From positions 1-48,552 of the forward strand of contig NZ_LAKD02000095.1 of NCBI RefSeq assembly GCF_000968685.2: DNA of 48,552 nt, read 5' to 3'. Under the pieces are notes generated by a model. The model was not told where the DNA came from. It made no database searches and saw only the letters and a list, made by a program, of their open reading frames with translations. This document shows, piece by piece, positions 7,942 through 15,950 of this stretch (position 1 is the stretch's first letter; the number at the start of each line of letters is the position of its first letter). This stretch comes from Streptomyces antioxidans (lineage in GTDB: Bacteria > Actinomycetota > Actinomycetes > Streptomycetales > Streptomycetaceae). The translations under genes and the position numbers were made by a program.

Positions 7942-9366
7942 ATGCGGACAATCTGGGACGCCGTGTTCGCCCAGACTCAGCGGTCGCCCGCGGCCTTGGC
8001 GGTCCAAAGCCGTCGGCGGTACACATACGGGGACATCGTCGGGCACGTGAACGCTCTGGCAACCGCCATTGAGCGATATGGACTTCAGGGCCGGCTGGTT
8101 GCCCTCGACGTTGACGGTCCCGTGAGTGGTGCCGTCGGAATCCTGGCGGCGCATCAAGCCGGTTGTGGCGTCCTCCCGCTGAACAGGCAGAGCCCGGCCC
8201 CACACCGAGACCGGATCCTTGCGGACGCCCGTCCCCCCTTGCTGATTCGGGCGGAATCCGAATGCGCTTTCACTGTTGAGCGCACGGGATTCACGGAGCC
8301 ACCGAGCAGTGATAGCGCCGACCTGCGGCACGTCGCCTACGTGATGTACACCTCGGGATCCACGGGAGCGCCCAAGGGCGTCATGGTGTCCCATGACGCG
8401 CTGCTCGCACGGCTATCAGGGCTGTCCCACGTCCCGGGCCTGGCAGCGGGTGAGTCCATGGTCGCCATGACGGCCCTGTCATTCGACATCGCCATGGCGG
8501 AAATGCTTCTGCCACTCTCAGTAGGGGCCTCTCTCATCGCCGCACCGGCAGAGGCACGATTCGACCCGGACGTCTTCTGTGAGTTCGTCGCCGACAACGC
8601 CCCGGACGTCGTACAGGCCACTCCCAGCTTTTGGCGGATGGTGGCCGCCGGTAATCGGATCGAACTGCCGACCAGCCGCATCTGGTGCGGTGGCGAGGCA
8701 CTCACTCCCGCCCTCGCACAAGAGCTCACGTCGGCGTGCAAGCAACTGTGGAATCTGTACGGGCCCACTGAGGCCACGATCTGGGCCATGGCCGCCCTGA
8801 TCGATGGGACCGGCCCGATCACCCTGGGTTCGGCGCTGCCCGATAGTGGCGCCTGCTTGGACAACTCGCCGGACGACCCATCCGGAGAGGGGGAGATCCT
8901 GCTCTACGGGAGTGGTCTGGCGCTCGGATATCTCGGCCAGGTGGAGCTGACGGCACAGCGCTTCTGCCGTCGCGACACCCCGCACGGGCGCCAGATGGTC
9001 TACCGAACTGGGGACCGAGCGCGGCAACGCGCTGACGGAACACTGGAGTTCCTGGGGCGAGCAGATGGTCAGATCAAGCTCCGGGGCCACCGCATCGAAC
9101 TGGGCGAGATTGAGTCCGTCCTGGAAGAGCACCCGGATGTCTCCGAGACGGTGGCCCTGCTCCGCGACGTCGAGCGGCCCGAACGCGCGTTCATCTCGGC
9201 CTATGTAGTCGCCCGTCATGCGACCGCGGCAGACATCAAGAAGTGGCTACGCACAAGGCTGCCTGCCAGCCATTGCCCTGCTGAGGTCACCATTCTTCCC
9301 TCCCTTCCCCGAACCACCGCCGGGAAAGTGGACCGCGTCCTTCTGGCACATGCCGGCTCGCGGTGA
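7942..9366 (+). CDS. stand-alone NRPS adenylation domain
   Basis: A 474-residue single adenylation domain that ends just after the A10 motif PRTTAGKVDR and has no carrier domain of its own. Core motifs are YTSGSTGAPKG (A3), NLYGPTEATIW (A5), YRTGDRARQ (A7) and GHRIELGEIE (A8). By hand alignment the pocket code is D-I-A-Q-W-G-L-I-W-K, close to codes I recall for glycine (D-I-L-Q-L-G-L-I-W-K), so glycine or another small amino acid is a reasonable guess. It must load a carrier in trans, most likely the T domain of the next protein. The start ATG lies four bases after the previous stop, with GAGGAG inside the end of the A-T gene, which points to coupled translation. Confidence 0.9.
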   Translation: MRTIWDAVFAQTQRSPAALAVQSRRRYTYGDIVGHVNALATAIERYGLQGRLVALDVDGPVSGAVGILAAHQAGCGVLPLNRQSPAPHRDRILADARPPLLIRAESECAFTVERTGFTEPPSSDSADLRHVAYVMYTSGSTGAPKGVMVSHDALLARLSGLSHVPGLAAGESMVAMTALSFDIAMAEMLLPLSVGASLIAAPAEARFDPDVFCEFVADNAPDVVQATPSFWRMVAAGNRIELPTSRIWCGGEALTPALAQELTSACKQLWNLYGPTEATIWAMAALIDGTGPITLGSALPDSGACLDNSPDDPSGEGEILLYGSGLALGYLGQVELTAQRFCRRDTPHGRQMVYRTGDRARQRADGTLEFLGRADGQIKLRGHRIELGEIESVLEEHPDVSETVALLRDVERPERAFISAYVVARHATAADIKKWLRTRLPASHCPAEVTILPSLPRTTAGKVDRVLLAHAGSR

Positions 9367-9381
9367 CGAGGAGGCTCTACC

Positions 9382-10389
9382 GTGAACATTTCCAGCAACA
9401 ACATGCAGCTTCCCCGGGAGATTGTCGTCAGGGCTTGGCAGCAGACGCTGGAGGCCGATCCCGTCTCTGACGAGGAGAACTTCTTCGACGCCGGCGGAAA
9501 CTCCATCCTGCTTGTCGAGTTCCAACGGCGCATCTCGGATGAACTCGACTTCAAAATCCCGTTGCGTGAAATATTCCGCGATCCGACCGTCGCCGGGCTC
9601 TCCGGGCGGATCGCCGCCTTGGCGGCCAAAGGGTGTCCGCCCGTCACGGGCCATGCCTCGAACCAGGCGTTGAACCTCTACTGCCTCCCCTACGCGGGAT
9701 GTTCCGCACGTGTCTACGACGTCTGGCAGGCCGGCTTGCCGGACTCGATCAACGTTGTTCCACTGGAGCTCCCCGGGCGCGGATCGCGGTGTACCGACCC
9801 TCCGCTGGACACGCTGCCTGAGCTGCTCCGGGACCTGACCCGCGGCGTCAACGCGGAGGCTCGGGCGCCCTATGCGGTATTCGGGCACAGCTTCGGGGCC
9901 ATAATCGCCTACGAGCTGACCAGATATGTGGTCTCCCAGGGCTACCCCGGCCCTCAGTCCCTTATCGTCTCCGCGTGCCGGGCTCCCCATCTTGCAACAC
10001 CGGAGGAGGCCATCTTCGACCGCTCCGACGAGGATTTCAAACGAGGGCTGCGCAAAGTGGGTGGCACGCCTGAAGAGCTTCTTGAGAACGACGAGCTGAT
10101 GGAACTTTACATCCCGGTGATTCGCGCCGACTACACCATACTCGACAACTATCGTCGCGATCCGGTACAGGATGTGAACTGCCCGATCCTCGGCCTGTAC
10201 GGGGATGCCGATTCCGACGCGGATAAATCGGCGATGAGTGCGTGGGACGCGTACACCAGTGGTTCCTTCTCACTCGAACCCATCAAAGGCGACCACTTCT
10301 TCCTGGATGACGCGACGGAACATGTGATTCAACGGGTCGGCGCGCACCTCAATGACCACGTCGCTGATAGCGCTTCCACAACCGGTTAG
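9382..10389 (+). CDS. carrier-thioesterase fusion (T-TE)
   Basis: A 335-residue protein with an N-terminal carrier domain (about 1-80; FFDAGGNSILL holds the phosphopantetheine Ser) and an alpha/beta-hydrolase thioesterase (about 95-325). The TE has GHSFGA with the nucleophile Ser and a C-terminal GDHFF with the likely His. The opening segment LYCLPYAGCSARVYDVW and PLELPGRGSR are typical of type II editing thioesterases (GrsT/RifR-like) rather than terminal TE domains. Here it is fused to a carrier, so it may hydrolyse the finished dipeptide from that carrier or proofread it. GTG 9382 follows GAGGAGG by 8 bases. The arrangement implies that the stand-alone A domain upstream charges this carrier. 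Confidence 0.9.
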   Translation: MNISSNNMQLPREIVVRAWQQTLEADPVSDEENFFDAGGNSILLVEFQRRISDELDFKIPLREIFRDPTVAGLSGRIAALAAKGCPPVTGHASNQALNLYCLPYAGCSARVYDVWQAGLPDSINVVPLELPGRGSRCTDPPLDTLPELLRDLTRGVNAEARAPYAVFGHSFGAIIAYELTRYVVSQGYPGPQSLIVSACRAPHLATPEEAIFDRSDEDFKRGLRKVGGTPEELLENDELMELYIPVIRADYTILDNYRRDPVQDVNCPILGLYGDADSDADKSAMSAWDAYTSGSFSLEPIKGDHFFLDDATEHVIQRVGAHLNDHVADSASTTG

Positions 10390-10405
10390 ACAACAAGAGG
10401 TCCGT

Positions 10406-11725
10406 ATGGTACTAGCTTCGCCCCCTGCCGGTGCGGTGCGCAAGATCCGAATGAGCCGCAATCAGATAGGTCGACTGGCAATCGCCAGGGCCTCCCAAAA
10501 GGGTCGCCGGAGGCGTCCCGTCACATTCGGTCTGCAGTTGAAGGGACACCCCGACCCCAAGCTCATTCAGCGAGCACTTACCGAGGTCGCCCGTCAACAC
10601 GCTGCGCTCCGGACATATTTCCCGTCGACTTCCGCGTACGGCTGGGCGCAATGTGTCGACAAAGAGCACGTTGCTTGGACCGTCGAAGTCCTGGACATGT
10701 GCGAAATACCGGAGAAGGAGCGCTGGGCAGCACGCGAACATGCGAACCGTTCGCTGCACAAGCCATTCGACCCGGAGCAGTTCCCACTGTTCCGAGGACA
10801 CTTGATCCGTGAAGAAACCGACGACTGGGAACTGGCCGTCTCCGTCGATCATGCGATCTTCGACGGGGCATCGGTACAGGTGTTCCTGGAAGACCTGGCG
10901 GACGCCTACTGGCGACTGATCGTTGAGCCCGCCGATACCCATGTTGCGCAGATTTACGATCAATCGGAATTCTCCGAATACGAGCATGAATGGCTGGCCG
11001 GACCGGAAGCGGCAGCTGCCTTCGACTACTGGAAGAACATCTGGACGGACTTCGGCCCGTTCCCTGCCACCCGACTGCCCGTGCAGTCGGGCCGGACCGG
11101 CGTGGGCGCCGAGTGGAAGGCGGTCTTCCCCGCACAGCAGGTCCGTGAGCGGCAGCGGAGTTTTCCCCATGGGCACCTGTCCCTGTCGGCATTGGCCGCC
11201 TCGGCGGTGGTCACTGCTCTTCGCGACGTCACAGGCCAGCACGAGTCAGGTCTGCTCTACCCGTCGAGCCGACGGTACTTCGAGGGCAGCGAGCGGATGA
11301 TCGGCTATCTCAACAACCGTGTTCTCCTCCGAGTGGAAACTCCCGCCACAGACGACTTTCCGAAGATCGCTGACCGGACCCGCACGGCCATGCTGGAGTC
11401 GCTGGAGCACGACATGATGCCGTTCGAGGTCCTCCTGGAACGGCTGGCGCCGCAGGTACCCGACCGCAGTCCCAAGGATCCCTACGTTCATCTGAACGTC
11501 GCGACGACACAGCCGCCGCCCACCTTCCCGGGATTGCAGGTTCGTTCGTTCTGGCCTCAGGAGGCAACGGCCTTCAAGGATCTTCCCTGGATCAGTGTGG
11601 ACCTCGATATCGACGGCGAATGCATGGTTTTGCAGGCCGGTTACTCCACTGCGAGGCTCGCCCACGAGACAGTGGCAGAGCTCATGAACAGGGTGCTGGC
11701 ATACCTTACCGGACCCGAGAAATAG
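10406..11725 (+). CDS. stand-alone NRPS condensation domain
   Basis: A 439-residue condensation-fold protein that should join the aminoacyl groups on the two separate carriers. The C2-like motif RQHAALRTYF and the active-site motif VDHAIFDG are visible. In the latter the first His of HHxxxDG is Asp, but the catalytic second His, the Asp and the Gly remain. No clear DFGWG motif is seen near the C-terminus. ATG 10406 follows AAGAGG by 5 bases; an upstream in-frame start would overlap the TE gene. With A-T, A and T-TE it completes a two-module NRPS split over four polypeptides. An amide-forming acyltransferase role on a non-peptide nucleophile is also possible. Confidence 0.85.
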   Translation: MVLASPPAGAVRKIRMSRNQIGRLAIARASQKGRRRRPVTFGLQLKGHPDPKLIQRALTEVARQHAALRTYFPSTSAYGWAQCVDKEHVAWTVEVLDMCEIPEKERWAAREHANRSLHKPFDPEQFPLFRGHLIREETDDWELAVSVDHAIFDGASVQVFLEDLADAYWRLIVEPADTHVAQIYDQSEFSEYEHEWLAGPEAAAAFDYWKNIWTDFGPFPATRLPVQSGRTGVGAEWKAVFPAQQVRERQRSFPHGHLSLSALAASAVVTALRDVTGQHESGLLYPSSRRYFEGSERMIGYLNNRVLLRVETPATDDFPKIADRTRTAMLESLEHDMMPFEVLLERLAPQVPDRSPKDPYVHLNVATTQPPPTFPGLQVRSFWPQEATAFKDLPWISVDLDIDGECMVLQAGYSTARLAHETVAELMNRVLAYLTGPEK

Positions 11726-11767
11726 CTAGACATGACAGCGAAAGAGCTCTTTATATTCGAGGACACC

Positions 11768-12559
11768 ATGAGGACGCCGCACCATCACCCCTACTCGCTC
11801 GACACATCATGGTCAGCCGGGGCAGTGCTCCTGGGCGCAGGACAGGGGGAACGACTCGGCCACGGACCCAAAGCCCTCATCGAACTGGGCGGCAAGACAC
11901 TCCTTTTGCACGCTCTGGAAGCCATGGCCTCCAATCAGATGGTTTCCGCTATTGCCGTCACGGCACCGACAGACATGCAGTACGCCTTCGAAGAGATCGT
12001 CAGCTCGGCGAACCTGAGTGTGCCAGTGCTCGTCGTCCCCGGCGGCGCAACCCGCCAGGCCAGTACTCACGCAGGGATCACCGCGCTGGCGGCGGACCTG
12101 GAATGGCTCGCCGTCACCGATATCGCGCGCCCTTTCACACCCCACGGTACGGTGGACCAATTGCTGGACCATCTTCGTCGTACGGCTGAGCGTTCAGAAG
12201 GCCGAGTGCGCCCCTGCGGGGTAGTTCCCGTGCTCCCGCTGGTGGACAGCCTCCATCTGGCCGCGGAGAAGTCGCTGCTCGCGGAGCCGTTCGACCGTGA
12301 TCGCCTCTGGGCGGCCCAGACCCCGCAGGTCTATCACCGCGAATGTCTCAGCTCCGCTTTCGAGGTGGCGCTCGACAAGGGGGCGACACACACCGATGAG
12401 GCGGGAATGGTCAACAGCACCGGCGCGACGGTGATCACCACCTCGGGAAATGCCTCGAACTTCAAGATCACCTTTGAACACGATCTGATGCTGGCTCGGG
12501 CCGTGCACGCCTACAGCCAGACAGAATCGATTCATCAGCCTCAGGAGCACGCGCTATGA
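11768..12559 (+). CDS. ispD: IspD-like cytidylyltransferase
   Basis: A 263-residue nucleotidyltransferase of the IspD/TarI family. IspD moves CMP from CTP to 2-C-methyl-D-erythritol 4-phosphate; relatives use ribitol 5-phosphate. Conserved features are the CTP loop GAGQGERLGHGPKAL (Arg29 and Lys35), the Asp in VTDIARPF (HDAARP in typical IspD), LWAAQTPQ, and the late Lys in NFKITFEHDL. ATG 11768 is chosen for the GAGG five bases upstream; ATG 11732 would add 12 residues. It lies between an NRPS condensation domain and an SDR gene with which it overlaps by ATGA, so it is cotranslated with biosynthetic genes. The organism should also own a housekeeping ispD, so this is probably a paralog with a special job. 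The exact polyol substrate is not certain. Confidence 0.8.
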   Translation: MRTPHHHPYSLDTSWSAGAVLLGAGQGERLGHGPKALIELGGKTLLLHALEAMASNQMVSAIAVTAPTDMQYAFEEIVSSANLSVPVLVVPGGATRQASTHAGITALAADLEWLAVTDIARPFTPHGTVDQLLDHLRRTAERSEGRVRPCGVVPVLPLVDSLHLAAEKSLLAEPFDRDRLWAAQTPQVYHRECLSSAFEVALDKGATHTDEAGMVNSTGATVITTSGNASNFKITFEHDLMLARAVHAYSQTESIHQPQEHAL

Positions 12560-13278
12560 GGGACCTCCGTGACACAGTGACCGTCGTCACAGGCGCCACA
12601 TCGGGCATCGGCGCGGCCACCGCTCGGCAGCTCCACGAGCTTGGCGCCCAAGTGGTCCTCGGTGGCCGGCGGAACCACCGCCTCAAGGAGATCGCCGATG
12701 AACTCGGCAACGAGCGGGTTGCCTGGGCGGAGGTGGACATTCGCATACCCGAGCAGGTGGAGGGTCTCTTCTCCTGCGCGGTGGACACCTTCGGGGGTGT
12801 CGACTGCTTGGTCGCCAACGCGGGTGTCGGAGCGTACGGCGGCATCCTCGACCTGTCGGACGGCGATGTCCGGGAACTCATCGACACCAATGTGGCGGGG
12901 ACGGTGTGGACCGTCAGGCAGGCAGTGCCGTTGCTCATCGCGCGCGGCGGTGGCGACATCGTATTGGTCAGCTCGGTTGCCGGCCTGAGAGGACGTCATG
13001 ACGAGGCTGTCTACGCGGCCACCAAGCATGCCGTCGTCGGCCTCGCAGGATCGCTGGACCGTGAACTGCGTCCGCACGGGATCCGTGTCACGGCGATGTG
13101 CCCGGGTGCCACGGACACTGAGTTCGCCATGGGCAGGGGACGCACCCCCGAGATGCCGCAGCTGGAAACCATGATGCGGGCGGACGACGTCGCCGACGCC
13201 ATCACCTACGCGCTGAGACAGCCGACTTCCCTGAGAACACTGCTGTGGAGCATGCGCAGCATCGTGTCCGAGAACTGA
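12556..13278 (+). CDS. short-chain dehydrogenase/reductase in the biosynthetic cluster
   Basis: A 240-residue classical SDR that uses NAD(P)H. The cofactor loop is TGATSGIG, followed by ANAGV and the catalytic set of Ser in LVSSVAG with YAATK (YxxxK). It overlaps the cytidylyltransferase stop by ATGA and is followed 22 bases later by the IspE-like kinase, so the three act together. IspD-type transferase plus SDR is also the make-up of the CDP-ribitol enzyme Bcs1, where the SDR reduces ribulose 5-phosphate; a similar polyol-forming step is one possibility. Oxidation of an amino-acid side chain is another. It is not a DXR (IspC) homolog by motif. Confidence 0.85.
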   Translation: MRDLRDTVTVVTGATSGIGAATARQLHELGAQVVLGGRRNHRLKEIADELGNERVAWAEVDIRIPEQVEGLFSCAVDTFGGVDCLVANAGVGAYGGILDLSDGDVRELIDTNVAGTVWTVRQAVPLLIARGGGDIVLVSSVAGLRGRHDEAVYAATKHAVVGLAGSLDRELRPHGIRVTAMCPGATDTEFAMGRGRTPEMPQLETMMRADDVADAITYALRQPTSLRTLLWSMRSIVSEN

Positions 13279-13300
13279 ACGCGGCCAGAAGGTGGTTCAC

Positions 13301-14227
13301 ATGTCCAATGCGGGATCAGTGACCGTCCGTGCACCGGGCAAGGTCAATGTGCAGCTCGTCGTCGGTGGGCGACGTACGGACGGCTTCCACGAACTCGCCA
13401 ACGTCTTCATGGCCGTGTCCAGCTATGACGACATAACGGTCTCTCCGGCTGACCGGCTGCGGATCACCGTGTCGGGACCCGGGAAGGAGCGCGTCCCCAC
13501 CAACGACTCCAATCTCGCCGCCCAGGCGGCCACGTTGCTCGGCAAGCACGCGGGCGTCGAACCTGGCGTGCACATCCACATAGACAAACGGCTCCCGGTG
13601 GCGGGCGGCATGGCTGGCGGAAGCGCGGACGCCGCTGGCGCCCTAGTCGCCTGTGACGCCCTCTGGGGACTCGGGACGGAACAGCACGTCCTCATGTCCT
13701 TGGCTGCTGAGCTCGGAAGCGATGTTCCCTTCAACCTCCTCGGTGGCACCGCTCTCGGGATCGGGCGCGGCGAAAGCCTGACGCGACTCCCCTGTCCCAG
13801 GACGTGTCACTGGGTATTCGCCATCGCCGGCTTCGGGCTGTCCACCCCCGAGGTCTACGGGGCACACGAACGGCGACGCCGGGAGGCGGGATTGCCGTTC
13901 GCCGCGGCGGACATGCCGACACCACAGCCTTCCGCCGCTCTCCTCGAGGCACTGGCCCAAGGCGATACGGCCGGGCTGGCCGCCTCCATCAGCAATGATT
14001 TGGAGGCTACCGCCACAGCCCTGCGGCCGGAGCTGACCAGGACCCTCAAGGCCGGCCAGGCCGCCGGAGCACTGGCTGGCATGCTGTGCGGCACGGGGGC
14101 GACCATGGCCTTCCTCGCGACAGACCGGCCGGAAGCGGAACGTATCGCGGAGCGGCTGCTGGCTTCCGAAGCATGCGCCTCTGCCTTCGTCGCCGACGGT
14201 CCCGTACCAGGACCGACCCTGGCATAG
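13301..14227 (+). CDS. ispE: IspE-like 4-diphosphocytidyl-2-C-methylerythritol kinase
   Basis: A 308-residue GHMP kinase that closely resembles actinobacterial IspE. IspE phosphorylates the tertiary hydroxyl of CDP-methylerythritol with ATP. The N-terminal APGKVNVQL with the catalytic Lys, the ATP loop PVAGGMAGGSADAAG, and GSDVPFNLLGG with the catalytic Asp are all present, as is a C-terminal CGTGAT glycine motif, so it looks fully active. ATG 13301 follows AGAAGG by 8 bases; GTG 13292 is a weaker alternative. It ends the rightward operon. Streptomyces normally keeps ispE elsewhere on the chromosome, so this is likely a second copy, for building-block supply or for self-resistance to a MEP-pathway inhibitor. 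Confidence 0.88.
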   Translation: MSNAGSVTVRAPGKVNVQLVVGGRRTDGFHELANVFMAVSSYDDITVSPADRLRITVSGPGKERVPTNDSNLAAQAATLLGKHAGVEPGVHIHIDKRLPVAGGMAGGSADAAGALVACDALWGLGTEQHVLMSLAAELGSDVPFNLLGGTALGIGRGESLTRLPCPRTCHWVFAIAGFGLSTPEVYGAHERRRREAGLPFAAADMPTPQPSAALLEALAQGDTAGLAASISNDLEATATALRPELTRTLKAGQAAGALAGMLCGTGATMAFLATDRPEAERIAERLLASEACASAFVADGPVPGPTLA

Positions 14228-14274
14228 GGCACCCGACGATCAACGTCCACGGTCGCAACGAACGCGACACCTGC

Positions 14275-14310
14275 GAGACAGTTTGCCTCCCGCGATAGAC
14301 AGACTGTCTC
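14275..14310. promoter_or_regulatory. inverted repeats ahead of the DauR-like regulator gene
   Basis: GAGACAGT (14275-14282) is matched by ACTGTCTC (14303-14310), and AGACAG-a-CTGTCT forms a 13-bp palindrome at 14297-14309. The repeats lie 46-81 bases before the regulator start, the position expected for an autoregulatory operator or a short terminator of the preceding operon. Confidence 0.4.
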
Positions 14311-14355
14311 CATGCCGGTACTGTTCCCGTCGTTCCGGAGCGGGAGGTGGACCGA

Positions 14356-14994
14356 GTGGCGCAGCGCCGCAGTGAGTGTGAACAACGGACCGTCGATACG
14401 GTCATGCAGATAGCCAAGGCACTGGGGCAGATGTTTCCCCTGTGCGAGGTGGTCGTGCACGATCTGACCACCCCTGCGCGGGCGGTGCTCGCGATCCACA
14501 ATCCGCAGAGTGGCCGCACCGTCGGCGACGCCACCTCGACGCTCGGCTGGGCGCGCTCGGCGGATCCGAGTCTCCCGGAGGTGGTCTCGAAATACCCCAG
14601 CGCGTTTCCGGACGGACGGGCGGCGGTGTCCACGTCGATCGGCATCCGCGGTGAGTCGGGGGAGTACATCGCCGCGCTGTGTCTGAACCTCGACACCTCG
14701 CTCCTGGCGCCGCTGCGCACCTTGATGGACCAGATGCTCAGCTTCGAAGACTCCGCGCCGCTGCTGGACTCGCTCGCTCCGCATTCGCCGGGGACGCTCG
14801 AAGAACGCGCCGAGGAGCTGGCGCTGCAGACCGGCAGGCAGCCGACCGCCCTTGATCCGCAGGACCGGCGGCGCGTGGTGCAGACCCTGTCCCGCGAGGG
14901 GTTCCTGGATCAGAAGCGCGCGGTGCCGCGCATCGCGGCTGTTCTCGGCGTTGCGCGCGCCACCGTGTACAAGGACCTCGGAGCCGACTCTTGA
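14356..14994 (+). CDS. DauR-like transcriptional regulator (YheO-like PAS + HTH)
   Basis: A 212-residue regulator with an N-terminal YheO-like PAS domain (about 15-115) and a C-terminal HTH_22 helix-turn-helix (about 150-210; ending VLGVARATVYKDL). Family members such as DauR sense amino-acid-related ligands and repress D-arginine use genes. GTG 14356 follows GGGAGG by 8 bases; the GTG at 14347 overlaps that site. Its stop overlaps the TTG start of the RidA-GNAT gene (TTGA), and a permease and a PLP enzyme follow, so it probably controls this catabolic operon and its own promoter. The inducer is not known. Confidence 0.85.
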   Translation: MAQRRSECEQRTVDTVMQIAKALGQMFPLCEVVVHDLTTPARAVLAIHNPQSGRTVGDATSTLGWARSADPSLPEVVSKYPSAFPDGRAAVSTSIGIRGESGEYIAALCLNLDTSLLAPLRTLMDQMLSFEDSAPLLDSLAPHSPGTLEERAEELALQTGRQPTALDPQDRRRVVQTLSREGFLDQKRAVPRIAAVLGVARATVYKDLGADS

Positions 14995-15854
14995 GCGTCA
15001 CCACCGTCAACTCCCCGCAGCTGCCGACCCCCCGGGGCCACTATTCCCACATCGCCACGGCATCCGGATTGGCGTGGATCAGCGGCCAGATGCCCACGAC
15101 GGGCGGCGGCGCATCCTTCCGCGACCAGGTGGGCTCGGTCCTCGACCGTCTCGACCTGTGCCTGGCGGAAGCGGGCAGCGGCCGGGAGGGGCTGGTATCG
15201 GTGCGGGTGTTCCTCGCCGATATGAGCCACTGGGCCGAGTTCGACGAGTTGTTCGGGCAATGGTGCGCTGGTCATGCGCCCGCTCGGATCGTTCTGCCGT
15301 CGCCGCCGCTACGGGACGGCCTCCTGCTGGAGCTCGAGGCGGTGGCCGCGGTCGGCCGCAGCGGGGGTGGCCCGATCGGGGCGCTGGACACCACCGCCGG
15401 GGTGGTGCACCTGCACCGTGCGACGGCCGATGACGTGCCCGCCCTCGTGAGGCTGCTGGCGGACGACGCGTTGGGGGCCGACCGCGAGGACCCCAGCGCG
15501 TTGGCCCCGTACCAGGAGGCGTTCGCCGAACTAGATGCGGACCCCCGCCAGCTTCTGGTGGCCGCCCGCCACGGGCAGGACCTGGTCGGGACCCTGCAAC
15601 TGACGATCATCCCCGGTCTGAGCAGGCACGCCGTTCGGCGGGCACAGATCGAGGGGGTCCGGGTGGCGAGTTCGATGCGCGGCTGCGGTCTGGGCACCCT
15701 GCTGCTGCGGTGGGCCGCGGACGAGGCCCGGCGCCGTGGGGCCGGGCTTCTGCAGCTGACCTCGGATCTGCAACGGACCGACGCCATCCGCTTCTATCAG
15801 AGCCTCGGCATGACCCACTCACACGCCGGAATGAAACTCGATCTCGATCTCTAG
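14991..15854 (+). CDS. RidA-GNAT fusion protein
   Basis: A 287-residue fusion. Residues 1-125 are a RidA/YjgF domain and about 135-287 a GNAT acetyltransferase. The RidA part keeps the Arg of PARIV and the Glu of LLLELEAVA, the residues used to hydrolyse reactive enamines/imines to keto acids and ammonia. The GNAT part shows the acetyl-CoA loop RGCGLG and RFYQSLGM. RidA removes 2-aminoacrylate-type intermediates made by PLP lyases, and a PLP enzyme is encoded two genes downstream, so the pairing makes sense. The acetyltransferase might modify an amine substrate. The TTG start overlaps the regulator stop and is preceded by GGAG seven bases away. Confidence 0.88.
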   Translation: MSVTTVNSPQLPTPRGHYSHIATASGLAWISGQMPTTGGGASFRDQVGSVLDRLDLCLAEAGSGREGLVSVRVFLADMSHWAEFDELFGQWCAGHAPARIVLPSPPLRDGLLLELEAVAAVGRSGGGPIGALDTTAGVVHLHRATADDVPALVRLLADDALGADREDPSALAPYQEAFAELDADPRQLLVAARHGQDLVGTLQLTIIPGLSRHAVRRAQIEGVRVASSMRGCGLGTLLLRWAADEARRRGAGLLQLTSDLQRTDAIRFYQSLGMTHSHAGMKLDLDL

Positions 15855-15950
15855 AAAAGCGTCCGCGGAATCCTCCGTGGACCGTTGTGATGCGACCGTC
15901 TCGGCTTGGCATTCCAGCACGGTACGGACTCGCGCAGAAAGTGATCCGCC

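Noticed and set aside
12556..13278. SDR as a DXR (IspC) replacement that would complete a MEP set
   Set aside because: It has classical SDR motifs (TGATSGIG, YAATK) and none of the IspC fold features.
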